DNA of 64,000 bases, from the NCBI GenBank assembly GCA_016721865.1, contig JADKHF010000014.1, positions 1 through 64,000 on the forward strand, given 5' to 3'. Shown here one piece after another: positions 37,445 to 46,549 of this stretch. Position numbers and translations under genes: made by a program. The notes under the pieces are model-generated. The model did not search any database. It was not told where the DNA came from and saw nothing but the letters and a program-made list of their open reading frames with translations. The stretch comes from Nitrosomonas sp. (GTDB lineage Bacteria > Pseudomonadota > Gammaproteobacteria > Burkholderiales > Nitrosomonadaceae). Every line of letters begins with the position of its first letter. Positions within the stretch are counted from its first letter, which is position 1.

Positions 37445-37954
37445 ATGACTGTTTTTGATTATGTCGTATCCAATATTTTTCTTGTATCGATAGTTCTAAG
37501 TATTATTCGAGGATTTGTTCATGAAGCATTATCTGTTGCTGGCTGGATAGTTGCTTTTATAGTTGCTAGCGCGTATGCATCATTTTTTGAGGAATTTTTG
37601 CCTGCTGAAATAACTGGTGAGACACTCCGTATTTCTATTGCATTTGTTTTAGCATTTCTTTCAGTATTGCTTATTACAGCCCTGGCAACAATGTTGTTGT
37701 CCGTTTTAATTAAAGGTATAGGTTTAGGATTTATTGATCGATTGCTTGGTTCTGTATTCGGCTTTATCAGAGCACTTGTTATTGTAATGTTACTGGTTCT
37801 GATCGCTGGGTTAACAACGATTCCTAACCAAGTATTTTGGCAGCAGGCTGTTTTCAGCCGCCCGCTGGAAGCGATTGCAATACAAATTTTACCTTGGTTG
37901 CCAAATGATCTGTCAAAGCGTATTAGCTACGAAAAAAAAAAGATCTTAATATGA
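37445..37954 (+). CDS. cvpA: CvpA-family membrane protein
   Basis: 169 residues with four predicted membrane helices; the family opening FDYVVSNIFLVSIVLSIIRG with GFVHEALSVAGWIVAF is characteristic. CvpA is needed for colicin V production in E. coli and is linked to envelope and bile-salt stress; molecular function unsettled. It precedes purF by 114 bases, the usual pairing. The 255 bases between the SPOR gene and cvpA hold no gene. Confidence 0.93.
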   Translation: MTVFDYVVSNIFLVSIVLSIIRGFVHEALSVAGWIVAFIVASAYASFFEEFLPAEITGETLRISIAFVLAFLSVLLITALATMLLSVLIKGIGLGFIDRLLGSVFGFIRALVIVMLLVLIAGLTTIPNQVFWQQAVFSRPLEAIAIQILPWLPNDLSKRISYEKKKILI

Positions 37955-38068
37955 TTAATTATCACTAAAATTTATTACGCTTGCACTTGTATGATTTTTT
38001 TTCCATTTGGCAAATATTTTTTATCTATATCTTTAAGATGATTAGAGCAAATCTCACGGAGTATTTCT

Positions 38069-39589
38069 ATGTGTGGAATTCTCGGTATTGTTGCAAAATC
38101 ACCAGCTAATCAATTGCTTTATGATGGTTTATTAATGCTGCAGCATCGTGGACAAGATGCAAGCGGTATAGTTACCGCCCAAGGCAATAAATTTCATATG
38201 CACAAAGGCCTTGGTTTGGTGCGTGATGTATTTCGTACCAGGGATATGCGAGCATTAGCTGGTAATATTGGTATTGGCCATGTGCGCTATCCTACAGCCG
38301 GATCTGCCAATTCTTCAGCTGAAGCACAGCCTTTTTATGTCAATTCACCTTTTGGTATTGTATTGAGCCATAATGGTAATCTGACAAATGCGGAGGAACT
38401 TACACAGGAATTGTTTAGGTCCGACTTAAGGCATGTAAACACTAACTCGGATACTGAAGTCCTCCTGAATGTTCTCGCACACGAATTACAGGAAAGCACC
38501 CGTAATTGCCAACTTGATCCTGCCACAATCTTTGCTGCTGTATCTGGTGTACATAAACGTTGCAGAGGTGCGTATGCTGTTGTGGCAATGATTGCTGGCT
38601 ACGGGTTGTTAGCTTTTCGCGATCCTTATGGAATACGCCCTTTAGTTTTTGCTACGGTAGAGAGTGAAAGCGGGTTTGAATATCTGATTGCTTCAGAAAG
38701 CGTTGCTCTCGATACACTGGGCTTTAAACTGATACGCGATGTGGCGCCAGGAGAAGCTATTTTTATTGATGAAGCTGGAAATTTTTACAATAAACAATGT
38801 GCAACCAATTATTCGCTGAATCCTTGTATTTTTGAATATGTATACCTAGCCCGGCCTGATTCTGTAATTGATGGTATTTCGGTCTACGAAACACGATTGA
38901 ACATGGGCGAGCATCTCGCTGAGAAAATTAGAAAATCAATGCATCATCTGGATATTGATGTGGTAATTCCGATACCTGATTCAAGTCGGCCAAGTGCTCT
39001 GCAACTCGCCAATCGATTGGGCGTTAATTTTCGAGAAGGTTTTGTTAAGAATCGTTATGTCGGTCGTACCTTTATCATGCCAGGCCAACAACAGAGGCGT
39101 AAATCAGTACGTCAGAAACTGAATGCAATGAGTATAGAATTCCGTGGCAAAAATGTTTTATTGGTTGATGATTCAATTGTACGCGGTACTACAAGTCGCG
39201 AGATAGTACAGATGGCACGTGAGGCTGGAGCACATAAAATTTATTTTGCTTCTGCGGCTCCCCCAGTGAGATATCCCAATGTGTACGGCATAGATATGCC
39301 CACACGTCAAGAATTAATTGCAACCAATCGTAGTACGGAGGAAATTTGCAATGAAATTGGCGCTGATTATCTGATTTATCAAGATCTGGAGGCACTAAGT
39401 CGCGCTGTCTCGAAAATATCACCTACTTTAAAAAATTTTGAGACTTCATGCTTTGATGGAAACTATATAACAGGTGATGTAACGACAGAATATTTACGCG
39501 CCATTGAGTTGCAACGAAATTCCACGCAACCTTTTTTGCAAAACAGATCCAATACGCAGCTTGATTTAAGTCTGGTTTTTTCTGATTAG
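38069..39589 (+). CDS. purF: Amidophosphoribosyltransferase
   Basis: First committed step of purine synthesis: glutamine plus PRPP to phosphoribosylamine. 506 residues. The N-terminus MCGILGIVAK exposes the catalytic Cys after Met removal (no propeptide); LMLQHRGQDASGI and GHVRYPTAGS belong to the glutaminase domain; NVLLVDDSIVRGTTSREIV is the PRPP-binding motif. ATG 38069 is fixed by the catalytic Cys. Confidence 0.97.
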   Translation: MCGILGIVAKSPANQLLYDGLLMLQHRGQDASGIVTAQGNKFHMHKGLGLVRDVFRTRDMRALAGNIGIGHVRYPTAGSANSSAEAQPFYVNSPFGIVLSHNGNLTNAEELTQELFRSDLRHVNTNSDTEVLLNVLAHELQESTRNCQLDPATIFAAVSGVHKRCRGAYAVVAMIAGYGLLAFRDPYGIRPLVFATVESESGFEYLIASESVALDTLGFKLIRDVAPGEAIFIDEAGNFYNKQCATNYSLNPCIFEYVYLARPDSVIDGISVYETRLNMGEHLAEKIRKSMHHLDIDVVIPIPDSSRPSALQLANRLGVNFREGFVKNRYVGRTFIMPGQQQRRKSVRQKLNAMSIEFRGKNVLLVDDSIVRGTTSREIVQMAREAGAHKIYFASAAPPVRYPNVYGIDMPTRQELIATNRSTEEICNEIGADYLIYQDLEALSRAVSKISPTLKNFETSCFDGNYITGDVTTEYLRAIELQRNSTQPFLQNRSNTQLDLSLVFSD

Positions 39590-39592
39590 CAT

Positions 39593-39612
39593 TTTCAGTG
39601 AACGCTGAAAAA
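39593..39612 (+). terminator. Possible terminator after purF
   Basis: Seven-bp perfect stem TTTTCAG / CTGAAAA with a 6-base loop directly after the purF stop; a run of six T follows only after 10 further bases, so activity is uncertain. Confidence 0.35.
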
Positions 39613-39717
39613 GTTATACACTTTTTTAAGCTTATATAAATAAGATCAATAGTGGTGAATACTAAAATATTTCCAGATTGTTAAAATTCTTACGTTTTTG
39701 CTTGAGGTTCTATATAC

Positions 39718-40893
39718 ATGTCTGATCATTTACAGCCAGAGACACTTGCACTACATACCGGTATTCATCGTAGTCAGTTTAATGAACATTCTGAGGCAAT
39801 GTATTTAACATCAAGTTTTGTCTTTGATAGCGCCGCTCAGGCAGCTGCGCGTTTTTCCGGGAGTGAGCCCGGGAATATTTATTCCCGGTTTACCAATCCA
39901 ACTGTAACCGCATTTGAAGAGCGGCTTGCGGTACTGGAAGGTGCAGAAACATGTATTGCAACTTCTTCCGGTATGTCAGCAATACTTGCGTGTGTAATGG
40001 GACTACTTTCTGCCGGCGATCATATCGTTGCATCGCGCAGTTTATTTGGCGCAACTGTCAATTTATTCAATAACATATTGAAACGATTCAATATTGATAC
40101 TACGTTTGTATCAGCTACGGATGTTAATTCATGGGAAACCGCAATACAACCCAACACCAAACTTTTCTTTCTGGAAACACCGTCTAATCCATTAACAGAA
40201 ATTTCGGATATCACTGAATTATCGAAAATCGCGAGAAAGTCTGGTATTTGGCTGGTTGTTGATAATTGTTTTTGTACGCCAATTCTGCAGAAACCGCTCG
40301 AGCTGGGAGCTGATATTGTCATACATTCTGCAACCAAGTATTTGGATGGGCAAGGTAGAGTATTGGGCGGTGCCGTGTTAGGTAATCGGGAATTGCTAAT
40401 GGATGGCGGTATATATGGGTTCTTGCGTACAGCTGGACCGACACTCAGTGCATTCAATGCCTGGGTAATACTGAAAGGCTTGGAAACACTCAAAATCCGT
40501 GTGGAAGCACATTCTGAGAATGCACTGAGAATAGCTCAGTGGCTTGAATCCAAACCTAATGTGACACGTGTATTTTATCCTGGCTTAATGTCTCATCCGC
40601 AATATGAATTGGCAAAACTTCAACAGAATTCAGGTGGCGGTATTGTTACATTTGAAGTGAAAGGAGGAAAAGAGGCAGCCTGGCGTGTTATTGATTCGAC
40701 ACGTCTGATATCGATTACTGCTAATCTGGGCGATGCCAAGAGCACACTGACACATCCCGCAACTACAACCCATGCTCGTATTAGCCAAGATGCCCGGGAT
40801 GCTGCTGGTATATCCGATGGACTGTTGCGAATCGCAGTGGGGTTAGAAGCGGTGCAGGATCTTCAGGACGATCTGGTACGAGGGTTGTTGTAA
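39718..40893 (+). CDS. metZ: O-succinylhomoserine sulfhydrylase
   Basis: PLP enzyme of the Cys/Met-metabolism family that makes homocysteine directly from O-succinylhomoserine and sulfide. 391 residues. PLP lysine in VIHSATKYLDGQGRVLGGAV; YSRFTNPTVTAFEERLAVLEG and SSGMSAILA are characteristic, and LISITANLGDAKSTLTHPA is near the C-terminus. Position after purF is typical of metZ in proteobacteria, which supports this call over cystathionine gamma-synthase. Confidence 0.92.
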   Translation: MSDHLQPETLALHTGIHRSQFNEHSEAMYLTSSFVFDSAAQAAARFSGSEPGNIYSRFTNPTVTAFEERLAVLEGAETCIATSSGMSAILACVMGLLSAGDHIVASRSLFGATVNLFNNILKRFNIDTTFVSATDVNSWETAIQPNTKLFFLETPSNPLTEISDITELSKIARKSGIWLVVDNCFCTPILQKPLELGADIVIHSATKYLDGQGRVLGGAVLGNRELLMDGGIYGFLRTAGPTLSAFNAWVILKGLETLKIRVEAHSENALRIAQWLESKPNVTRVFYPGLMSHPQYELAKLQQNSGGGIVTFEVKGGKEAAWRVIDSTRLISITANLGDAKSTLTHPATTTHARISQDARDAAGISDGLLRIAVGLEAVQDLQDDLVRGLL

Positions 40894-40957
40894 AAAGTGC
40901 GATTGTAAGTGCATGTTTAACTTACACCAAAAAATACTTTCTGCTACTTGTCAGCGA

Positions 40958-41449
40958 TTAAATTACTTCAGCTTTCTGAATGATGATATCTTCGAGAGGG
41001 ACATTCTGGTGGCCAGCAGAATCTCCGGTTTTAACTTTCTTGATTTTATCAACAACATCCTGACCTTCAACCACTTTTCCAAATACGCAGTAACCATAGC
41101 CTTGTGATGATGGGGATTTATAATTTAAGAATCCATTGTTGGCCACATTAATAAAAAATTGCGCGGTTGCAGAATGCACGTCAGCACTACGTGCCATCGC
41201 TATGGTATAAGTATCATTTTTGAGTCCGTTAGCAGCCTCGTTTTGAATGGGCGCTAGCGTATTTTTTTGTTTCATTCCGGGCTCAAATCCGCCACCCTGG
41301 ATCATAAAATCATCAATGACACGATGGAATAATGTGTTGTCATAAAATCCGCTGGTTACGTAATTTAGAAAGTTCTGAACAGTTTCAGGTGCTTTCTCAC
41401 TATCCAGTTCAAGTTTTATAATACCAAAATTTGTTTGTAATCTGACCAT
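40958..41449 (-). CDS. ppiB: Cytoplasmic peptidyl-prolyl cis-trans isomerase (cyclophilin B type)
   Basis: 163-residue cyclophilin without signal peptide. Active-site segment TLFHRVIDDFMIQGGGFEPG, QFFINVANNGFLNYK and YCVFGKVVEGQDVVDKIK. It catalyses proline isomerisation during folding. It lies 29 bases after a paralogous exported cyclophilin in the same direction; the two are about 60% identical by eye and probably arose by tandem duplication. Confidence 0.93.
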   Translation of the reverse strand: MVRLQTNFGIIKLELDSEKAPETVQNFLNYVTSGFYDNTLFHRVIDDFMIQGGGFEPGMKQKNTLAPIQNEAANGLKNDTYTIAMARSADVHSATAQFFINVANNGFLNYKSPSSQGYGYCVFGKVVEGQDVVDKIKKVKTGDSAGHQNVPLEDIIIQKAEVI

Positions 41450-41478
41450 ATCAGTCCTTTGTGGATTTATGATTCCTG

Positions 41479-42072
41479 TTATTGAGGGTTCTGTTTCTCA
41501 GAAACAGGAAGTTTAATGATTTCTTCGATGATTACACTGTTTTTAGGTACATCACCTGGAAAAGGTCCGCCCGGTCCAGTTGGTGTGGACGCAATCTTAT
41601 TTACAATTTCCATGCCAGTGATTACTTTGCCAAATACAGCATACCCATAACCGCTTTGACTGGATGCTTTAAAATTAAGGAATCCGTTATTCGCGACATT
41701 GATAAAAAATTGCGCAGAAGCAGAATGCGGATCCGATGTACGTGCCATTGCTATTGTTCCAATTTCATTCTTTAAACCATTGGCAGCCTCATTCTGAATC
41801 GGTGGTCTGGTCGGTTTCTGTTTGAAAGCAGTATCGAATCCGCCACCTTGGATCATAAAGCCGGATATCACGCGGTGAAATACCGTATTTTTATAAAAAC
41901 CTTCCTCAACATATTCAAGAAAATTCTCTACTGTTTTTGGTGCTTTGTCTGGATAAAGCTCGAGTATGATATTTCCAATATTCGTTTTCATTTCAACTCT
42001 TACGTCTGTGGCATTTACACCCAGGCTTATCGAGATTAAAAACAGCAAAATAAAAATCTGGTAGAGTCGCAT
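41479..42072 (-). CDS. ppiA: Periplasmic peptidyl-prolyl cis-trans isomerase (cyclophilin A type)
   Basis: 197-residue cyclophilin with a signal peptide (MRLYQIFILLFLISISLGVN then ATA-type cleavage region), so periplasmic. Core motifs TVFHRVISGFMIQGGGFDTA and QFFINVANNGFLNFK match the neighbour ppiB. ATG 42072 is chosen over 42111 because AGGAAA stands in front of it and the signal peptide starts there. Divergent from cysS. Confidence 0.92.
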   Translation of the reverse strand: MRLYQIFILLFLISISLGVNATDVRVEMKTNIGNIILELYPDKAPKTVENFLEYVEEGFYKNTVFHRVISGFMIQGGGFDTAFKQKPTRPPIQNEAANGLKNEIGTIAMARTSDPHSASAQFFINVANNGFLNFKASSQSGYGYAVFGKVITGMEIVNKIASTPTGPGGPFPGDVPKNSVIIEEIIKLPVSEKQNPQ

Positions 42073-42219
42073 AGGTTTCCTATTTGTTATAAACGAGGGT
42101 AAGAGTTTCATATTTACAATATGCTATACTCATTGGCTATTTATTTCTGATTTTATCATCAAGAACATCCAGAATTCTATCAAGAAGATAGTTAGCTCTA
42201 CAATTTATTTGTTGGCCTT

Positions 42220-43601
42220 ATGCTTAAAATTTATAACTCAATTGCTAGGGAAAAACAAGATTTTGTTCCTATCATACCTGGAAAAGTAAAAATATATGTT
42301 TGCGGGATGACCGTTTATGATTACTGTCATTTGGGGCATGCGAGGGTTCTGGTTGTTTTTGACACGGTTGTCCGCTGGTTTAAGGCGAACGATTTCAATG
42401 TCAGCTATGTACGGAATATTACTGATATAGACGACAAGATTATCAAACGCGCGCAAGATAACAATGAGTCAATTGAAATGCTGACCCAGCGTTTTATTCA
42501 GGCCATGAATGAGGATTCTTTGGCGCTGGGTGTTTTACCACCTACCTACGAGCCGCGTGCAACGAGTTATGTTGAAACATGATCGGTATGATTGGCACCT
42601 TTGTTGAAAAGAATCTTGCCTATCGGGCAAGTAATGGTGATGTTTATTATTCTGTACACAATTTTCCAAATTACGGAAAACTATCTGGTAAGTCTCTGAG
42701 TGATCTGCGTGCAGGTGAGCGCGTAGAAATCGATTCTAATAAAAAAGACCCATTAGATTTTGTGCTGTGGAAATCGGCAAAGCCGGGAGAACCTTTTTGG
42801 GAGTCTCCCTGGGGAAGAGGACGTCCAGGCTGGCACATTGAGTGCTCGGCTATGAGTGAGCAACTATTGGGCGTTCATTTTGATATTCATGGGGGGGGGC
42901 AGGATTTGCAATTTCCGCACCATGAAAATGAAATTGCCCAAAGCGAAGGAGCGCATGAACATTCATTTGTTAATTACTGGATGCATAATGGGTTCGTACG
43001 TGTTGATAATGAAAAAATGTCAAAATCTTTAGGTAATTTTTTTACGGTTCGTGAAATACTGCAACATTATCAACCTGAAGTGATACGTTTCTTTATTTTA
43101 CGTGCACAATACCGCAGCCCATTAAATTATTCTGATCAGCATCTTAAAGATACAAAACTTGCACTTGATCGTTTGTATATTGCACTTAAGGAAGTTAAGC
43201 CGGTTGATACAAAGATTATCGATTGGAGTAATTTTCATGCGCAGAAATTTAAAGTTGCAATGGATGATGACTTTAATACACCGGAAGCAATCGCAGTATT
43301 GTTTGAGCTTGCCAGTGATATCAATAAAACGGGCTCAAAAGAGAATGCGGGATTACTAAAAGGACTGGGTAATTTATTAGGTTTGTTGCAACAGAATCCG
43401 CAGGATTATTTACAAAATGAAGTTGTTACCAATGAATCGAATTCTTTAACTCAAGATGAAATTGGACAGTTGATTCAGCAACGGATAAGCGCACGCAAAG
43501 AAGGCCGGTATTCCGATGCCGATGCAATCCGTAAAAATCTTCTGGAAAAAGGCATCATTCTTGAGGACAATCCACAGGGTACAACCTGGCGGCGCTCATA
43601 A
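42220..43601 (+). pseudogene. cysS: Cysteinyl-tRNA synthetase, one frameshift
   Basis: Class I aminoacyl-tRNA synthetase for cysteine. VCGMTVYDYCHLGHARVLV contains the first zinc Cys and the HIGH-type motif (HLGH); WHIECSAMS gives another zinc ligand; KMSKSLGNFF is the KMSKS loop. Near 42576 a base is missing: after EPRATSYVE the frame stops, while one added base gives HMIGMIGTFVEKNLAYRA. With repair the length is 461 residues, normal. The run of nine G at 42891-42899 encodes GGG and is in frame. Essential gene, so probably a sequence error. Confidence 0.93.
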
Positions 43602-43621
43602 AAATTCGTAATTCAAGCGAT

Positions 43622-44374
43622 CTATATTTTCCATAGATACAGTGTAGACTTTGAAAAATCATCGAGTTTGATACTTTTATAAGGTGTAATGCCAGGGATC
43701 ATAAAAGTGTTGCTGATGAGCAGGCTGCCTGGCCGCATTTCCTTATTTACCTTGTGCCAAAGCGGTTCCATAGGAACTGGCGATAGATACGCATAGATGA
43801 CATCATACTTTGAAAAATCATATTCCCAGAAATCACCCCAAAATACTTTATAGGAGGAAGCGCAAAATATACTTCTTAATTTACTGATCAGGAATGGTAA
43901 AGGTGCTGATTCAATACCGTGGAATATGCCATTTCTGCGGCTACTTGCCAGATTCTTCACTAAGCCGCCGCAACCGCTCCCCAGATCAACAAAAGAGAAT
44001 TGTTCTTGTTCAGGTAATAATGTTTCAAGCGCATGATTTGCACATTTGCTTGAAAGATAAAGCGGTACTTGAGTTTTGTAAGTTTTTCCATAAATTAATA
44101 ATAAACAGAGAAAAAATACCAGAAACCAGGTTGAAGAAATATTTAACGCCAGTGTGGTGATAGCCAGAGGAATGAATGCCAGATGAATCAAAATCCACCA
44201 TGCCGGCATTCTCGTGTAATAACTGATTAATCCAGCCAATAATCCCTGCACCAGGCTCCATTCGAATAAGCTCAATGCGATCGCAGATTGCGATACTATT
44301 AAAAAACAAATCAATAATAAGGTTATTATCTGAATAAGCAGAGCGATAACGACCGGGTGTTGAAGTTTTAGCAT
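43622..44374 (-). CDS. Membrane-anchored class I SAM methyltransferase
   Basis: 250 residues. Residues 8-100 hold about four membrane helices; the cytoplasmic part begins with the SAM-binding loop FSFVDLGSGCGGLVKNLA and continues with GIFHGIESAP (acidic end of strand 2), KVFWGDFWEYDFSKYDVIY (motif II area with the D). Substrate unknown. The gene ends convergently with cysS and starts 12 bases after the motB stop in the same direction, so it may be the third gene of the motAB transcript. Confidence 0.8.
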   Translation of the reverse strand: MLKLQHPVVIALLIQIITLLLICFLIVSQSAIALSLFEWSLVQGLLAGLISYYTRMPAWWILIHLAFIPLAITTLALNISSTWFLVFFLCLLLIYGKTYKTQVPLYLSSKCANHALETLLPEQEQFSFVDLGSGCGGLVKNLASSRRNGIFHGIESAPLPFLISKLRSIFCASSYKVFWGDFWEYDFSKYDVIYAYLSPVPMEPLWHKVNKEMRPGSLLISNTFMIPGITPYKSIKLDDFSKSTLYLWKI

Positions 44375-44386
44375 TTAGGTTGATGG

Positions 44387-45328
44387 TTATTTATAAGCCC
44401 TGTTTTCTGGGTTCTGCAATAATTCTTTATTGGGTTCATCCTGCATATCAATGTCAAGTGTGTGCTTATCCATAGTAATGGATTTCTCTGCTCTTTCGTT
44501 CATAACAACGATGCTGATCCGGCGATTGATGGGGTTAAGCGGGGAATTCTTGTCAAATAGTACTGCAGAAGACAATCCAATGACTTGTAGTACCTTGTTC
44601 GTATCCATTCCGCCAACAATCAGTTCTCGTCGTGAAGCATTAGCACGGTCAGCCGATAACTCCCAGTTACTATAGCCCTTGTCGCCAGATGGAAATGGTT
44701 TCCCATCTGTATGACCGGATAGACTGATTTTGTTTTCGACTTCATTGAGCATTTTAGCAATTTCGCGCAGAATGGTTTTCGTATAAGGCTGCAATTCGGC
44801 TTTTCCAAGCGCAAACATGGGGCGATTTTGTTCGTCGACAATTTGGATTCTTAAGCCATCCGATGTAATATCCAGTAAAAGCTGATTTGCAAACTTCTTT
44901 AATGATGGATTGGCTTCAATTGCTTCTTCTATTTTTTTCTTGAGTCCTTCCAGTTTGATTAATTCAGCACGTTCCTTAATAATTTTCTGAGCTTTTTGGT
45001 TGGCTGGGTCATCTATAATAATCTCACCTTTTTTAACTTGACCATGTTGACGCGTAAGATCAGTTCCGCCCCCTTTGATTACGCTGTTACTATCTCCGAT
45101 GGTTGATCCACCAGTCAAAGCAATTTTCAGCGGTGTTTTAAAATATTCCGAGATGCCCTCCAACTGACTTTGGGTCGAAGATCCCAATAGCCACATTAAT
45201 AAAAAGAATGCCATCATGGCGGTTACAAAATCAGCATATGCAATTTTCCAGGCGCCGCCATGGTGGCCGCCTGCTACCTTCTTAATCCGCTTGATGACTA
45301 TCGGTCGCTGTGAAAGATCATCGGCCAT
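44387..45328 (-). CDS. motB: Flagellar stator protein MotB
   Basis: 313 residues. Single membrane helix with the proton-carrying Asp33 in YADFVTAMMAFFLLMWLLG, a plug/linker region, and an OmpA-like peptidoglycan-binding domain (SLSGHTDGKPFPSGDKGYS, NRRISIVVMNE). Forms the stator with MotA, encoded 41 bases upstream. The linker SQLEGISEYFKTPLKIAL is the family plug. Confidence 0.95.
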   Translation of the reverse strand: MADDLSQRPIVIKRIKKVAGGHHGGAWKIAYADFVTAMMAFFLLMWLLGSSTQSQLEGISEYFKTPLKIALTGGSTIGDSNSVIKGGGTDLTRQHGQVKKGEIIIDDPANQKAQKIIKERAELIKLEGLKKKIEEAIEANPSLKKFANQLLLDITSDGLRIQIVDEQNRPMFALGKAELQPYTKTILREIAKMLNEVENKISLSGHTDGKPFPSGDKGYSNWELSADRANASRRELIVGGMDTNKVLQVIGLSSAVLFDKNSPLNPINRRISIVVMNERAEKSITMDKHTLDIDMQDEPNKELLQNPENRAYK

Positions 45329-45369
45329 AACTATTCTCGCAATTCAAATGGGATATTATTTTGGAATAA

Positions 45370-46230
45370 TTACTTTGCTTTGCTCTGTTTGACATGTTCT
45401 TCCAATTCAAGGAAAGATGGCCTTTCGGTTGTGAATAAGACTTTCCGTCCAAATTCAACAGCAAGGACCGGGGAATAGCCATTTAAATTGGCCAGAAGTG
45501 TGATTTTTATACACTCGAACATTTTGCTGGATTCATGCAGATTATGTTCAAGTTTGCCGGCAAGCGGACTGACAAATCCGTAAGCCAGTAAGATTCCCAG
45601 AAATGTTCCCACCAAAGCCGCAGCAATCAAAATGCCCAGTTCTGTGGGTGGGAGATGAACCGATTCCATGGTATGCACTACCCCCATCACGGCAGCCACA
45701 ATACCAAAAGCAGGCAATCCATCACCAAGTTTAGCTACCACATGTATTGGTACTTCACCTTCCTGGTGATGTGTCTCTAACTCGCTATCCATTAGGTTCT
45801 CGATTTCCAGAGAGTTAAGATTTCCACCAACCATTAATCTCAAATAGTCTGTGATAAATTCTGTAATATGGTGATCAGCCAGAATATCAGGATATTTTGT
45901 AAAAATAGGGCTACTGGCAGGGTCGTCCACGTCTCCTTCAATGGACATTAATCCTTCTTTACGAATTTTCCCGAGTATTTCGTAGAGCAGTGTCATTAAA
46001 TCCATATAGAGTGCTTTGGTATATTTAGAGCCTTTAAAAACAGTGGGTAGAGCTTTTAAAGTGGCCTTGATGGCTTTATTAGAGTTGCCAACTACGAACG
46101 CACCCACAGCAGCACCGCCGATCATGAGCAGCTCAACAGGTTGCCATAAAGAGGCAAGATGGCCACCAGCTAGTGCAAAACCGCCAAATACAGAAATGAT
46201 AATGATGATATAACCAACTGAAACGAGCAT
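45370..46230 (-). CDS. motA: Flagellar stator protein MotA
   Basis: 286 residues with four membrane helices and the cytoplasmic loop that contacts FliG. Motifs: GGFALAGGHLASLWQPVELL, GAAVGAFVVGNSNKAIKATL, GDGLPAFGIVAAVMGVVHTM and GTFLGILLAYGFVSPLAGKL. Drives torque using proton flow. First gene of motA-motB; the upstream region 46231-46384 should contain the promoter. Confidence 0.95.
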   Translation of the reverse strand: MLVSVGYIIIIISVFGGFALAGGHLASLWQPVELLMIGGAAVGAFVVGNSNKAIKATLKALPTVFKGSKYTKALYMDLMTLLYEILGKIRKEGLMSIEGDVDDPASSPIFTKYPDILADHHITEFITDYLRLMVGGNLNSLEIENLMDSELETHHQEGEVPIHVVAKLGDGLPAFGIVAAVMGVVHTMESVHLPPTELGILIAAALVGTFLGILLAYGFVSPLAGKLEHNLHESSKMFECIKITLLANLNGYSPVLAVEFGRKVLFTTERPSFLELEEHVKQSKAK

Positions 46231-46384
46231 TGCGGTGACTCCTTAGAATGTAATTATGCAATCTATCGACGGCAGATTCTGTAGTGATAAGTTAGCACAT
46301 TGCTAGAATATTCATTTCTGGAGATAAGGTTAATTTTCCCTGTATTTTCTTGATTTTTATTTATCCCAGATATTCCTATTGGGC

Positions 46385-46483
46385 GGTGCGAAGCACCTGC
46401 ACGAACCCTGCCGGCCGCTTTCCGGCATCTTGCCGTCCGTTCTCCTCACCAATAGCCCTGCTATTGCCTCGTCAAGCGGACGA
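46385..46483. repeat. String of four perfect hairpins in a GC-rich stretch
   Basis: Within 100 bases stand four perfect inverted repeats: GGTGC-gaa-GCACC (46385-46397), TGCCGG-N7-CCGGCA (46409-46427), CAATAGC-cct-GCTATTG (46450-46466) and TCGTC-aagcg-GACGA (46469-46483). The stretch 46380-46530 is clearly more GC-rich than its surroundings. It lies between the motA start and the 3' end of the ABC exporter gene. It may be a REP-like repeat, a terminator cluster or a structured RNA; no coding frame is convincing. 46231-46384 and 46484-46549 hold nothing else seen. Confidence 0.55.
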
Positions 46484-46549
46484 AACTGCTCGGAAATCGA
46501 CTCGGAGTATTGCGTGCTCTTATGAAAAATCAGGGTTTATTTCAAGCTG

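Noticed and set aside
42891..42899. Run of nine G in cysS as a phase-variable tract
   Set aside because: It encodes three conserved glycines (HGGGQDLQF) and is in frame.
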